Shown here piece after piece: positions 25,115 through 32,978 of a DNA stretch of 64,000 nt; position 1 is the stretch's first letter; every line of letters starts with the position of its first letter. The DNA is from Rhizobium mesoamericanum STM3625 (GTDB taxonomy: Bacteria; Pseudomonadota; Alphaproteobacteria; Rhizobiales; Rhizobiaceae), in assembly GCF_000312665.1 (NCBI RefSeq), contig NZ_HF536773.1, forward strand, positions 62,001-126,000, in the 5' to 3' direction. Below the pieces are notes generated by a model. That model saw only the letters and a list, made by a program, of their open reading frames with translations. It did no database searches and had not been told where the DNA came from. A program made the position numbers and the translations under genes.

Positions 25115-25315
25115 TTAGTGCAACGGCACCGCAGGTGAGGCCCTCCCCGAAGCAAGATGCTCTGTAATGGCGCGCCGCACGTCGGTCACCGTGTCAAAGA
25201 GCCTGTTGTCCAAGCCTATGACATGGAAGCGAACGGCGATGAACTTCAGACGGTTTTCGCTGGGAACTACTATTCCGACTTCTTGACCGTTGAAGATTAC
25301 TGCTTGCTTTTCCAT
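25115..25315 (-). CDS. Hypothetical 66-residue protein
   Basis: Starts at ATG 25315 with AAGGGA 8 bases upstream. Reads MEKQAVIFNGQEVGIVVPSE and continues FIAVRFHVIGLDNRLFDTVT, a compact mixed alpha/beta composition. The frame continues to 25426 without a better start. No family is recognised, but the composition and start signal look real. Confidence 0.55.
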   Translation of the reverse strand: MEKQAVIFNGQEVGIVVPSENRLKFIAVRFHVIGLDNRLFDTVTDVRRAITEHLASGRASPAVPLH

Positions 25316-26192
25316 AAGGATCCCTTCCACGCGATGCGGGCACATGAATAGCAGATGGGATGAAAGATCTGCGATGCTAGAGGGCAGGCGTCCGTCGGTA
25401 TGGAATCGGACGAAACTCATTTGCATGATCTGGCCGCTCGAAGGAGCGAGGTCGATTAGACCAGGTCATCATTCCTCCCTTTGACCCGGCCGCCGGTAAC
25501 TGAGCGGCTGGAAACTAAAAACTCCCCTTAGCGAAGACGGTAGATGAGAAGACAAATACAAGCAACTGATTTTTAGATTTTTTTAGTGTTTTCAATTATA
25601 TGACAATTACCGCATTGCGAAGAAAAAAATGGCTTACGTGCATCGAAGGGAAAAGCTCCACCGCCTCGGCGGGCCGCCATGATCTTTTTCAGGGTAAAGC
25701 TGCGTCACGCGTCTTCCCGGCAAATGCTGCTCGGATTGGTGCGGAGGCGGCGCATATTGACAAGGCCCCGCTCTTTGGAGGCGGAGCCTTGCAGTAATGG
25801 ATGTTTTGAGGGCAGCGATTACATCCACGGCCTTCAAACAATGCTATAACGGATCGGTTCCAACGGTCATTGGATAAACAGGTGACGGGTGCCGATTGCA
25901 GATATGGATGCCTGTAGCGGGTGAGCCACACCGCTGCAGACGCGAAAGAACTGCATTGCTTTTTGTCGTGAGAGTGCAGAGCGCCTTCCGGATCCTTCTC
26001 TTCGATGTGGAGCTCACAATTTGTAACCCCACATGCGGACTGCCGCTGGGTGGCTCGAGTCCTTGAGACACCCAATCGCCTCGGCCATCCTTGGGACTAT
26101 CCCCGTCATCTGCAACCGGTGTTTAGACCGCATCTTTCGGATCAGTGCGTGATTGATTAAAGTTGCGCCGCGATGATTGGGCGAGCGTTTCG
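25316..26192. other. Long gap with a reverse EcfG-type promoter and an AT-rich tract
   Basis: Holds the reverse promoter at 25837-25861, an imperfect hairpin at 25770-25791 (AAGGCCCCGC against GCGGAGCCTT) and an AT-rich stretch at 25560-25632 that reads as a T-run (seven T) on the reverse strand near 25623-25629. No convincing gene is seen between them. A GTG-started reverse frame (25826 to 25634) exists but has no ribosome binding site. Confidence 0.5.
25837..25861 (-). promoter_or_regulatory. EcfG-type promoter without an obvious gene
   Basis: Reverse strand GGAAC (25861-25857), 16 bp, TGTT (25840-25837). It faces a 200-base region with a hairpin and a T-run but no clear ORF. Confidence 0.55.
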
Positions 26193-26858
26193 ATGAACGA
26201 GAGCCGCGAAATTTCCGACATGGGAGGAAATGATTTGAACGAGGCTCGACAACTGTGGGAATGGCGCGAGAAGATCGCCAATCTCTACTACGAGGTACGT
26301 TCTAGCACCGACGTGGTTGCTGCCTGGGGCCTTTGGTGCGATACCCGTTCGACCCTATTTCGCGACCATCCTCAGTCGCCAATTGAATCGGCGGACCGCA
26401 AAGCGTTCGAAGGGCCAACGACATTTTCTTATGATCCCTCGTTGCGTTTGACGGTACAGCTTGTCCCGGTAACGCCGGAACGGATAACCGTCGCCACAGG
26501 AGCGGATGGTGACCTGTCGATGCATGCGTTCTCCCGTACAACGGGGCTGGAGGCCAGATTGGGTGGCGAATTAACCCTTTACTGGATTGAGGGGTACGGC
26601 GGGGGCGTGTTCCTGCCGTTTGTCGACGCGACCTCAGGGACCGAGACCTATGGTGGTGGCCGATATCTCCTCGACACCATCAAGGGAGCGGATCTCGGAG
26701 GTGTCCGTCCAGACGGCGCACTGGTGCTCGATTTCAACTTCTCCTATTTTCCTTCGTGCGCCTATTCTTCCCGCTATGTCTGTCCATTAGCGCCATCGGG
26801 CAATCGACTGAAAGGCGCGGTGAGAGCAGGAGAACGGCTACCTGTCTCGAAACGATAA
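26193..26858 (+). CDS. DUF1684 family protein
   Basis: A 221-residue soluble protein with the DUF1684 core: WREKIANLYYEVR, FRDHPQSPI and the C-terminal block GGRYLLDTIKGADLG, DFNFSYFPSCAYSSRYVCPL and NRLKGAVRAGER. The Cys pair in the PSCAY/YVCPLAP region is characteristic. The function is unestablished. ATG 26193 is chosen; ATG 26220 is an alternative. No EcfG-type site is visible upstream. Confidence 0.8.
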   Translation: MNESREISDMGGNDLNEARQLWEWREKIANLYYEVRSSTDVVAAWGLWCDTRSTLFRDHPQSPIESADRKAFEGPTTFSYDPSLRLTVQLVPVTPERITVATGADGDLSMHAFSRTTGLEARLGGELTLYWIEGYGGGVFLPFVDATSGTETYGGGRYLLDTIKGADLGGVRPDGALVLDFNFSYFPSCAYSSRYVCPLAPSGNRLKGAVRAGERLPVSKR

Positions 26859-27088
26859 GCGCCGGGGTCACAGGTCAGAAACTTCGAAGCTGGCCACTCA
26901 GAAGTCGTGCCTGCTTCGTCCTTTTCCAATTATTTGAGCGGTTTCCCTACTTCTATGCCTGGGTGGCCGATGTTGCGAGGCGATGGCCACAGGTGACAGC
27001 TTTTGCTCGGGCCCCATTATCGACTCGATGCAGTCTGCGGCTTCCGCATCAGCAAGCAGCTAAAAACGTCATCTGAAAGATCGGCTGT

Positions 27089-27371
27089 TTTTCAGTCCTT
27101 GTCCACGGCGACATGGGAGGCGCAGAAAGCGTCCGCCGCAGCCTGGCGGACTGGTTGAAAACGATGGATCTTGTGCCTGCGCGTCCGTTGGCCGAGATCG
27201 ACCGCTACATCGGCTATTGGGAACCCTACGTCACCAGTCATTCGAAAGAGACACGGCGCTTCAGGACGAAGTTCGCATCGCGGCCCGCACGCTCCAGGAG
27301 GCGGTCGTAGCTCGCTCGCAGGGCGGGCAGGTCTCGGCCGGCTTGGCTCTAAGGCAACCTCGTGCAAAATA
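27089..27371 (+). pseudogene. C-terminal remnant of a flavodoxin/NADPH-dependent FMN reductase-like gene
   Basis: From 27095 the frame reads VLVHGDMGGAESVRRSLADW, then EIDRYIGYWEPYVTSHS, which resembles the end of rhizobial flavodoxin-family NAD(P)H oxidoreductases. Near 27242 the frame must shift to continue ERDTALQDEVRIAARTLQEA up to TAA at 27369-27371. No N-terminal FMN-binding part precedes it. A fragment with a frameshift, so a relic. Confidence 0.5.
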
Positions 27372-27401
27372 AGACGCCAACAACGCCTTGGCTTTCATCA
27401 T

Positions 27402-27429
27402 GAGGCGTTCCGTGATTATGGAACGCCTC
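27402..27429. repeat. Perfect inverted repeat
   Basis: GAGGCGTTCC (27402-27411) and GGAACGCCTC (27420-27429), 8-base loop, no T-run. It may be a terminator remnant or a binding site. Confidence 0.5.
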
Positions 27430-27525
27430 CAAAACTCGGCGGCTGATCGCGGTTTCCTCCCAATAAATTCACACACACGCTATTCGACCGTTCGGAAACT
27501 GCCTATAGAGTTTCACGGGATGGCG

Positions 27526-27768
27526 CTATTGGATCGCAGATGAGGTTGGAGCGTTGGTCAGTATTGCGGTAGGTCCCGGATACCTCGTAATCAATATGGA
27601 CGTCAGTTCTTCCTGTGTGTGATGACCTTTATTGAAGAGGTCGATGACTGCACTGCAAAGCATTTCGGAGGCACGCTCGTCCGGCTTGGCTTTATAGTGT
27701 CTGTACCACGTCTGAACAGATCGTGAGAGCATCGCCATTTCGCTGTCTCTGATACGTCGAACAAGCAT
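27526..27768 (-). CDS. Conserved-looking 80-residue hypothetical protein
   Basis: ATG 27768 with GGAGGT 5 bases upstream. The sequence includes SVQTWYRHYKAKPDERASEM and EELTSILITRYPGPTAILTN. It is helical, has no membrane segment and shows no known motif. The strong start signal and protein-like composition support a real small gene. Confidence 0.6.
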   Translation of the reverse strand: MLVRRIRDSEMAMLSRSVQTWYRHYKAKPDERASEMLCSAVIDLFNKGHHTQEELTSILITRYPGPTAILTNAPTSSAIQ

Positions 27769-27996
27769 TTCTTACCTCCAGACTTGTTGAGCATCTGGAT
27801 CGTAGCGGCTCTAAATTAGAGGTCAATAAAGAACCCGCGTACGGAATCGAACGCGTCCCAAGCGGGTTGATGACAAATATCGAATGGCCAAAGCATCTAT
27901 GCGAGTGGGTCAATAAGGCCAATCGGCCCGGGACCAGGATTTGGGTCTTCTTGCGCGAGCAATCTACCTAGCTTCCCTGAGTTCTTACCCAATCTC

Positions 27997-28569
27997 TTAA
28001 ATTCCTGAAAGGAACTCTTCCGTCGTGGTAATTTCCACCTGAACTGAGAAACGGTGCCCAAGCAACGCGAGAGAGGCGTCGTGGGTGGAGTCTGCTCCGC
28101 TGCAAACTGCGTCCTTCAGGACAATGACACAGTAACCGAGGTCGATAGCACCGATCACAGCGGCAAGCACGCATACGTCCGTTTCGCCGCCAGTGATGAC
28201 AAGGGTATCGATGTGTTCCGCCGCCAACTTTCGGTGAAGATGACCCCCGATCCAGGGAGAATAGGTCCTCTTATCAAAGACGCGTGCAGGCGGCACATAT
28301 CGTCGGAGATCGGAAACCAGATCAATCAACTCTGTAGGGAGTTTTGCGCGCGTCATCATCTCCCACTTCTCGTAGTAGGCCTTCCACATGCCCGGCATAA
28401 CGTCGGCAGATACTGGGGGAATGAACCTCGTGAATACGGTTCGTTCTGGATATCGGGCCACCAGTTCGACGATTTCGGGAGATACTTTTGCCATCCACGG
28501 GACATGCCACGGCGTCTGCTCTGCAAACATTCGCTGCATGTCAACGCACAGGTGGACCCACCTTTCCAT
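27997..28569 (-). CDS. Isochorismatase-family cysteine hydrolase
   Basis: A 190-residue enzyme of the isochorismatase-like superfamily with all three catalytic residues: Asp 10 (CVDMQRMF), Lys 100 (VFDKRTYSPW) and Cys 133 (GGETDVCVLA). Family members hydrolyse amides or imines such as nicotinamide or ureido compounds; the substrate here is undetermined. ATG 28569 is preferred over 28623 because AGAGAGA precedes it and it aligns with family starts. Confidence 0.85.
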   Translation of the reverse strand: MERWVHLCVDMQRMFAEQTPWHVPWMAKVSPEIVELVARYPERTVFTRFIPPVSADVMPGMWKAYYEKWEMMTRAKLPTELIDLVSDLRRYVPPARVFDKRTYSPWIGGHLHRKLAAEHIDTLVITGGETDVCVLAAVIGAIDLGYCVIVLKDAVCSGADSTHDASLALLGHRFSVQVEITTTEEFLSGI

Positions 28570-28670
28570 AAGATCTCTCTTCTGCGCGCGCACACTAACT
28601 GAACGTAGAGCCATGAGGTCCATGTGGCAGCGAGCGCGGCTCCGGCTACAACGGCAATGGGACCCGTCGT

Positions 28671-28952
28671 CTAGTGCTCTGATGATCCGGGCGCGACGTC
28701 CGTTGCGTCGCCTTGCAGCGTGGGATCTTCAAAAAGATCAGCTCTTAGCGATTGAGTGGTTTCGTCGAACTCGTTTCCAAATGCTGTGAGTTGCACCAGA
28801 ATCTCCTTGGCGCGGCGAACCGCGTGGCCGCCGTCGAGGCTGTCGTCATCGGCTATCATGCGCACAGACACCAGTTCCCCGCCCTCACCAACAAATTCTA
28901 CCAAGAGTTTTCCATCCGTAACGGCGCCCACATGGGTTTCGATCAGTTGCAT
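28671..28952 (-). CDS. Hypothetical 93-residue protein
   Basis: GGAG lies 9 bases before ATG 28952. Reads MQLIETHVGAVTDGKLLVEF, then VSVRMIADDDSLDGGHAVRR, and ends in an acidic tail. Beta-rich start and helical middle; no family recognised. A near-match to an EcfG-type promoter upstream (29004-28980) has CATT in place of NGTT, so regulation is uncertain. Confidence 0.6.
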   Translation of the reverse strand: MQLIETHVGAVTDGKLLVEFVGEGGELVSVRMIADDDSLDGGHAVRRAKEILVQLTAFGNEFDETTQSLRADLFEDPTLQGDATDVAPGSSEH

Positions 28953-29135
28953 TTTGTTTCTCCGTCATTGGCGAGGAAGAATGTTTGTGGAGAGCCGTTG
29001 TTCCCGCAGGGTGACGAATGCGCCCTGAACAGCGTAACGGCGGTTGAAATTCATCAGGTCTCGGTTGCTTCCGAAAATGAGCGTAGGTCGGCCAAACGCC
29101 GCATAGCCTTCTGAAACAAGAGCGGAAACGAAGCT

Positions 29136-29160
29136 GGAACAATGTCCGCGGCCGGAGGTT
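29136..29160 (+). promoter_or_regulatory. EcfG-type promoter for the 29196-30200 pair
   Basis: GGAAC (29136-29140), 16 bp, GGTT (29157-29160), 35 bp before ATG 29196. Confidence 0.7.
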
Positions 29161-29195
29161 CGAAGAAGGCAAATCGGCTTTCTAGGAGATTTTCA

Positions 29196-29273
29196 ATGGG
29201 CCGCGGTCTACTTCTTTGGCTTCTCGGGGTTCCACTACCGATCGTCATTCTTCTCGTCCTGTTCATGAGGTAG
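29196..29273 (+). CDS. 25-residue membrane peptide
   Basis: Reads MGRGLLLWLLGVPLPIVILL then VLFMR: a single hydrophobic helix with a basic start and end. AGGAG lies 8 bases upstream, and the next gene begins 9 bases after its TAG. Similar MGRGLLLWLLG peptides occur in rhizobia as far as I recall. It is probably cotranscribed with the following membrane protein under the EcfG-type promoter. Confidence 0.6.
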   Translation: MGRGLLLWLLGVPLPIVILLVLFMR

Positions 29274-29282
29274 GGGGCTGCC

Positions 29283-30200
29283 ATGTCGACAAGCGAAAGC
29301 GAAGGCGACGCTATGCCAATTGAGTCTTCAGGGTCTGCCCTCGCTTGGGGTCCGATCCTCGGCGGCGCCGTTGCAGCCACTGGCATAACACTCATCCTCC
29401 TGCTGCTCGGCTCCGGCATGGGACTGACCATGGTCTCGCCATGGTCAAGTGAAAGCAGTTCGGCAACGACCGTCGGGGTATCGGCGGCAATCTGGCTCAT
29501 TGTCGTCCAATGGCTATCCTCGGCTTTGGGCGGTTATCTAACGGGGCGCCTGCGCACAAAGTGGGCAGCCGCCCACACGGATGAAATATTTTTCCGTGAT
29601 ACAGCACATGGCTTCATTGCTTGGGCCTTGGCAACGTTATTCGTCGCCGGATTTCTCGCGTCATCGCTAGCGTCGCTTGCAACTGCCGGCGCGAATGCGG
29701 CTGGCACGATAGCCAATACGGCAGGGGCTGTGGGGGCTGCTAGCGTGGCTTCCGTGGCTTCAAAAAACCCGTCGGATTCTTCAATCGCCTACTTCACCGA
29801 TGCCCTGCTTCGTCCTCCACAAGCGAGCGGCCAAGCGCGTGAAAACGATGGTGCCGCGACCGCTGAAATCTCTCGGATCCTGCTTCAGAGCGCGGCAAAC
29901 GGTCGAGTGTCTGACGGCGACAAGACTTATATCGCCAGTATCGTTTCGGCTCGCGCCGGGCTTTCTGAGGCAGACGCTCGCAACAGGGTCGAAGCAGTCC
30001 TTAAGCAAATTGATGACGCCAAGACCACGGCCCAAGCTCAGCTCGACAAGGCAAGAAAAGCGGCCGCCACCACGGCCCTCGTCGGCTCTCTTTCGCTGCT
30101 GGTCGGCGCCTTCATTTCGTCAGCGGCCGCGGCGTTGGGCGGCAGACAGCGTGACGAGCAAGAAGACCTCGTCGTCACGAGCGGGCGGCGGCCGATCTGA
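29283..30200 (+). CDS. Multi-helix membrane protein, unknown function
   Basis: A 305-residue protein with membrane segments around 20-48, 65-88, 110-140 and 265-287. Between the third and fourth lies a long Ala-rich, helical, probably extracytoplasmic domain (DARNRVEAVLKQIDDAKTTA is coiled-coil-like). The C-terminus is short and charged. No enzyme motif is seen. It follows the 25-residue peptide by 9 bases and shares its EcfG-type promoter; the context suggests an envelope stress role. Confidence 0.65.
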   Translation: MSTSESEGDAMPIESSGSALAWGPILGGAVAATGITLILLLLGSGMGLTMVSPWSSESSSATTVGVSAAIWLIVVQWLSSALGGYLTGRLRTKWAAAHTDEIFFRDTAHGFIAWALATLFVAGFLASSLASLATAGANAAGTIANTAGAVGAASVASVASKNPSDSSIAYFTDALLRPPQASGQARENDGAATAEISRILLQSAANGRVSDGDKTYIASIVSARAGLSEADARNRVEAVLKQIDDAKTTAQAQLDKARKAAATTALVGSLSLLVGAFISSAAAALGGRQRDEQEDLVVTSGRRPI

Positions 30201-30297
30201 CGAACGCTTTCAGCTTCTTTAGGCATTGGCGGTTCAAGACTGCCGCCAAGCCTCGTACGACAGGGGCGCTACACGCGCTATCAACTGCGTAGCACGT

Positions 30298-30322
30298 GGA
30301 ACTTTCTACGTCTCCACCCGTT
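30298..30322 (+). promoter_or_regulatory. EcfG-type promoter for a putative small RNA
   Basis: GGAAC (30298-30302), 16 bp, CGTT (30319-30322), a full match to the consensus. Confidence 0.6.
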
Positions 30323-30329
30323 CTTTATC

Positions 30330-30430
30330 TTGCAGCGCTTCAATTCCACGCTGTGGGACCATGCATCGCCCTATGCAGGTCCGCTAAAGGTCCGGCGCCA
30401 GCACCCCCGCTCGCCGGGCCTTGCATTTTG
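30330..30430 (+). ncRNA. Candidate stress-induced small RNA with C-rich hairpin loop
   Basis: The stretch after the consensus promoter has no believable ORF. It ends in a hairpin, GGTCCGGCG (30389-30397) pairing with CGCCGGGCC (30412-30420, one G-U pair), with a 14-base loop containing CACCCCCGC, followed by TTGCATTTTG. This is compatible with a Rho-independent end and an anti-Shine-Dalgarno-like loop. Boundaries are estimated; alternatively it is a leader for the gene at 30604. Confidence 0.4.
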
Positions 30431-30543
30431 TAGAGACCCTTCTCCGTCTGCTGACGGTGTAAGAACAAGGTTCGGACGGGAGGCTGCCGAACATGTCTTT
30501 CGTGAAAATCGGCGGAAGCCACATCCTCTCACGAGGTCGATAG

Positions 30544-30568
30544 GGAACTATCAGGTCCGGACCGGGTT
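30544..30568 (+). promoter_or_regulatory. EcfG-type promoter for the 75-residue membrane protein
   Basis: GGAAC (30544-30548), 16 bp, GGTT (30565-30568), 35 bp before ATG 30604. Confidence 0.7.
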
Positions 30569-30603
30569 TAGCCAACATCTCTTTCCACAACGCGGAGGCG
30601 AGG

Positions 30604-30831
30604 ATGTGGGCAATCCTGATCGGTGCCACTCTCATAGTTGGGGGGCTTCTTCTCCTCTTCCGGCCAGCGCTTGGTAAGAAATTGAGCGAGCCGCACCGAC
30701 TACCACAAGGTGGACGTACGCTCGAGCCCCGGCGTCAAGGCGTGCGATTCCTTGGTATATCGCAAAACTGGCCGGCCCTGACCGTCATCGCGGCCGGCGC
30801 GCTCCTGATGTTTTTCGGCCAATATTTGTGA
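30604..30831 (+). CDS. Two-helix small membrane protein
   Basis: A 75-residue protein with helices at about 2-20 (AILIGATLIVGGLLLLF) and 57-73 (ALTVIAAGALLMFFG) and a basic loop between them (GKKLSEPHRL, LEPRRQG). GGAGG precedes ATG. Function unknown; its own EcfG-type promoter marks it as stress-regulated. Confidence 0.65.
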   Translation: MWAILIGATLIVGGLLLLFRPALGKKLSEPHRLPQGGRTLEPRRQGVRFLGISQNWPALTVIAAGALLMFFGQYL

Positions 30832-31006
30832 GACCTGACCGAATTTAGCGCGATCTGGGGCCCCTACCAAACCTGCTGTCGCGCAAGTCCGCACTCCAGC
30901 ACATTCCCGGCCAGTACGGAGAAAGATTGCCGCGGCTGCGTCGAGCGCCAGCTTCTGGACGGCATCTGGTCCGTTCCAGCAAAACGCCACGTTGAACCAC
31001 AGCCAG

Positions 31007-31031
31007 GGAACATCCGGGAGCCCCCTGAGTT
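31007..31031 (+). promoter_or_regulatory. EcfG-type promoter for the ferritin-like gene
   Basis: GGAAC (31007-31011), 16 bp, AGTT (31028-31031), 38 bp before ATG 31070. Confidence 0.7.
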
Positions 31032-31069
31032 TAAGGCCTGCACTAGGACGCCAGTCAAGGAGGATACAC

Positions 31070-31561
31070 ATGGCTAATCAGAAGACGCTCGACGACCTGT
31101 TCCTCGATACGCTCAAGGATATTTACTACGCCGAAAAACAGATCTTGAAGACTCTACCGAAAATGGCTCGTGCCGCGCAATCGGAGGAAGGAAAGGCCGG
31201 TTTCCTGCAACACAGAGATGAAACCCAAGGCCAGATCGAACGCCTTGAACAGGTGTTTGAGATCGTCGGCAAACCCGCTCGCGGTAAGACCTGCGAGGCG
31301 ATCCAAGGTATCATTTCCGAGGGTGAGGAGATTATGGAAGAGTTCAAGGGATCGCCAGCTCTGGATGCCGGCCTTATTTCATCGGCACAGTCCGTCGAGC
31401 ACTATGAAATCGCCCGTTACGGCACGCTTGTCGCCTGGGCCAATCAGCTTGGTCTGAAGAATGCGATACCGCTCCTGAAGCAGAACCTCGCCGAAGAAGA
31501 GGCCACGGACAAGAAGTTGACCCAACTGGCTATGACGGCAGCTAACGCCAAGGCAGCCTGA
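31070..31561 (+). CDS. YciE/YciF-type ferritin-like protein (DUF892)
   Basis: A 163-residue four-helix protein. TLDDLFLDTLKDIYYAEKQI carries the first Glu ligand, and HRDETQGQIERLEQVFEIVG, VEHYEIARYGTLVAW and LKQNLAEEEATDKKL supply the further Glu/His ligands of a di-iron ferritin-like centre. YciF relatives are induced by osmotic and general stress; their catalytic role is unknown. GGAGG sits before ATG, the EcfG-type promoter is 38 bp upstream and a perfect hairpin follows the stop. Confidence 0.88.
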   Translation: MANQKTLDDLFLDTLKDIYYAEKQILKTLPKMARAAQSEEGKAGFLQHRDETQGQIERLEQVFEIVGKPARGKTCEAIQGIISEGEEIMEEFKGSPALDAGLISSAQSVEHYEIARYGTLVAWANQLGLKNAIPLLKQNLAEEEATDKKLTQLAMTAANAKAA

Positions 31562-31568
31562 CGCAGAA

Positions 31569-31591
31569 ATCGGCCGCGTTTTGCGGCCGAT
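31569..31591 (+). terminator. Terminator-like hairpin after the ferritin-like gene
   Basis: ATCGGCCGC (31569-31577) pairs perfectly with GCGGCCGAT (31583-31591), 5-base loop; no T-run follows. Confidence 0.5.
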
Positions 31592-31773
31592 CCCTCACCT
31601 GAAATGCGAAGCTTCGCGACGAGATCATGAGGCGGTGTTAGTCGCCTCTCCAACATGTAAGCCCGCTCGGAGAAGCGCGTCTTCGTTGGTTTGCGCATAA
31701 GGTCGGATCATCATTCAAGGCCCTCTTCGTCGCGGGGCTCTACCCGAACCGATACACGATCCGCTGCAGGCGG

Positions 31774-31798
31774 GGAACCGTTCCCTCCTCGCGGGGTT
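31774..31798 (+). promoter_or_regulatory. EcfG-type promoter for the SDR gene
   Basis: GGAAC (31774-31778), 16 bp, GGTT (31795-31798), 33 bp before ATG 31832. Confidence 0.7.
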
Positions 31799-31831
31799 AG
31801 GTTGCGCGAACCATCAACCCTGGAGTCCAAG

Positions 31832-32698
31832 ATGAACAACGACGCACGCCGTCCCAAGCCTCCTTACCCCTCACAGCACCAGGAGCCCCCTGGTATTACC
31901 AAGGATATGAAGCCCCTGCCCGATCACGGCGAGCAAACCTACATAGGAAACGGACAGCTTACCGGAAAGGTCGCTCTGATCACGGGAGCAGATTCGGGCA
32001 TCGGCAAAGCTGTGGCAATCGCCTTTGCAAGAGAAGGTGCCGACGTAGTCGTTTCCTACCTTAACGAGGAAGACGATGCGCAAGATACAGCGAAGTGGAT
32101 CGAGCAGGCCGGCCGCAAGGCAATTCTTGTAGCCGGCGATATCACGTCTGAAGAACACTGCGCTGCAATGGTGCGACGTACGGTCGACGAATGTGGGAAG
32201 ATCGACGTGCTCGTTAACAATGCTGCGTTCCAGCGAACCTACGCAGACATCGCCGACATTAGCGCCGAGGAGTGGGACCAGACTTTCCGTACCAATATCT
32301 ACGCGCCGTTTTTTTTGTCGAAGGCGGCGGTGCCGCATATGAAGCCCGGCAGCGCAATTATCAACACGACCTCCATTCAGTCACGTCAGCCTTCCCCCTA
32401 CCTGCTCGCCTATGCCACAACGAAAGGCGCCATTTCGAATTTCACGGCAGGGCTGGCAGAAATGCTTGCCGCAAAAGGCATCCGCGTGAACGCCGTCGCC
32501 CCAGGCCCGATCTGGACACCCCTCATTCCGTCGACCATGCCGGCCGAGAAGGCCGAAAAGTTCGGCGAGCAGACGTTGATCGGACGTGCCGGACAGCCGG
32601 CGGAGCTCGCGGGCGCTTACGTTCTGCTTGCCTCCGATCTTGGTAGCTTCATGACAGGCGCAGTCGTGCCGGTAACCGGCGGCGAAATCATGATCTAG
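31832..32698 (+). CDS. SDR-family oxidoreductase (YghA/GsiB-like)
   Basis: A 288-residue short-chain dehydrogenase with the extended Pro-rich N-terminus typical of stress-induced SDRs (QHQEPPGITKDMKPLPDHGE). It has the cofactor motif TGADSGIG (51-58), NNAA, the catalytic Ser in NTTSIQS and the YATTKG Tyr-Lys pair. It is probably a cytoplasmic NAD(P)-dependent enzyme of unknown physiological substrate. ATG 31832 lies 33 bp after an EcfG-type promoter. Two inverted repeats follow the stop. Confidence 0.87.
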   Translation: MNNDARRPKPPYPSQHQEPPGITKDMKPLPDHGEQTYIGNGQLTGKVALITGADSGIGKAVAIAFAREGADVVVSYLNEEDDAQDTAKWIEQAGRKAILVAGDITSEEHCAAMVRRTVDECGKIDVLVNNAAFQRTYADIADISAEEWDQTFRTNIYAPFFLSKAAVPHMKPGSAIINTTSIQSRQPSPYLLAYATTKGAISNFTAGLAEMLAAKGIRVNAVAPGPIWTPLIPSTMPAEKAEKFGEQTLIGRAGQPAELAGAYVLLASDLGSFMTGAVVPVTGGEIMI

Positions 32699-32762
32699 CC
32701 TGACATGGGCCGTCAGATCAGGCTAGATCAAATCTCTTTCGGCAGGAAAGCGCGTCCTGCCG
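32695..32762 (+). terminator. Two consecutive hairpins after the SDR gene
   Basis: CTAGCCTGA (32695-32703) with TCAGGCTAG (32718-32726), then CGGCAGGA (32740-32747) with TCCTGCCG (32755-32762). The first overlaps the SDR stop codon. Confidence 0.5.
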
Positions 32763-32922
32763 AGATCAACTTCGAAATTGCCCAAAAGACCCAAGCTGAT
32801 CGCCTTTCTTCCCACCCTCAGGCTTGTGCGCCGCTTCGTAAAACCGCGAGGCTTCAGGGGCTTCTCGTGATTTGCACTTCTTCAGACGAAACCTCAATCG
32901 GTGGCACAGCCTTACCCCTCTC

Positions 32923-32947
32923 GGAACCTAAGGAGCGATCGCGTGTT
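32923..32947 (+). promoter_or_regulatory. EcfG-type promoter for the glgX-treZ-treY operon
   Basis: GGAAC (32923-32927), 16 bp, TGTT (32944-32947), 31 bp before ATG 32979. Confidence 0.75.
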
Positions 32948-32978
32948 TCAATCAGCAGTTTCGGCCCCAGGACATATC

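Noticed and set aside
28980..29004. Reverse GGAAC before the 93-residue gene
   Set aside because: The -10 position is CATT; a mismatch in the conserved GTT.
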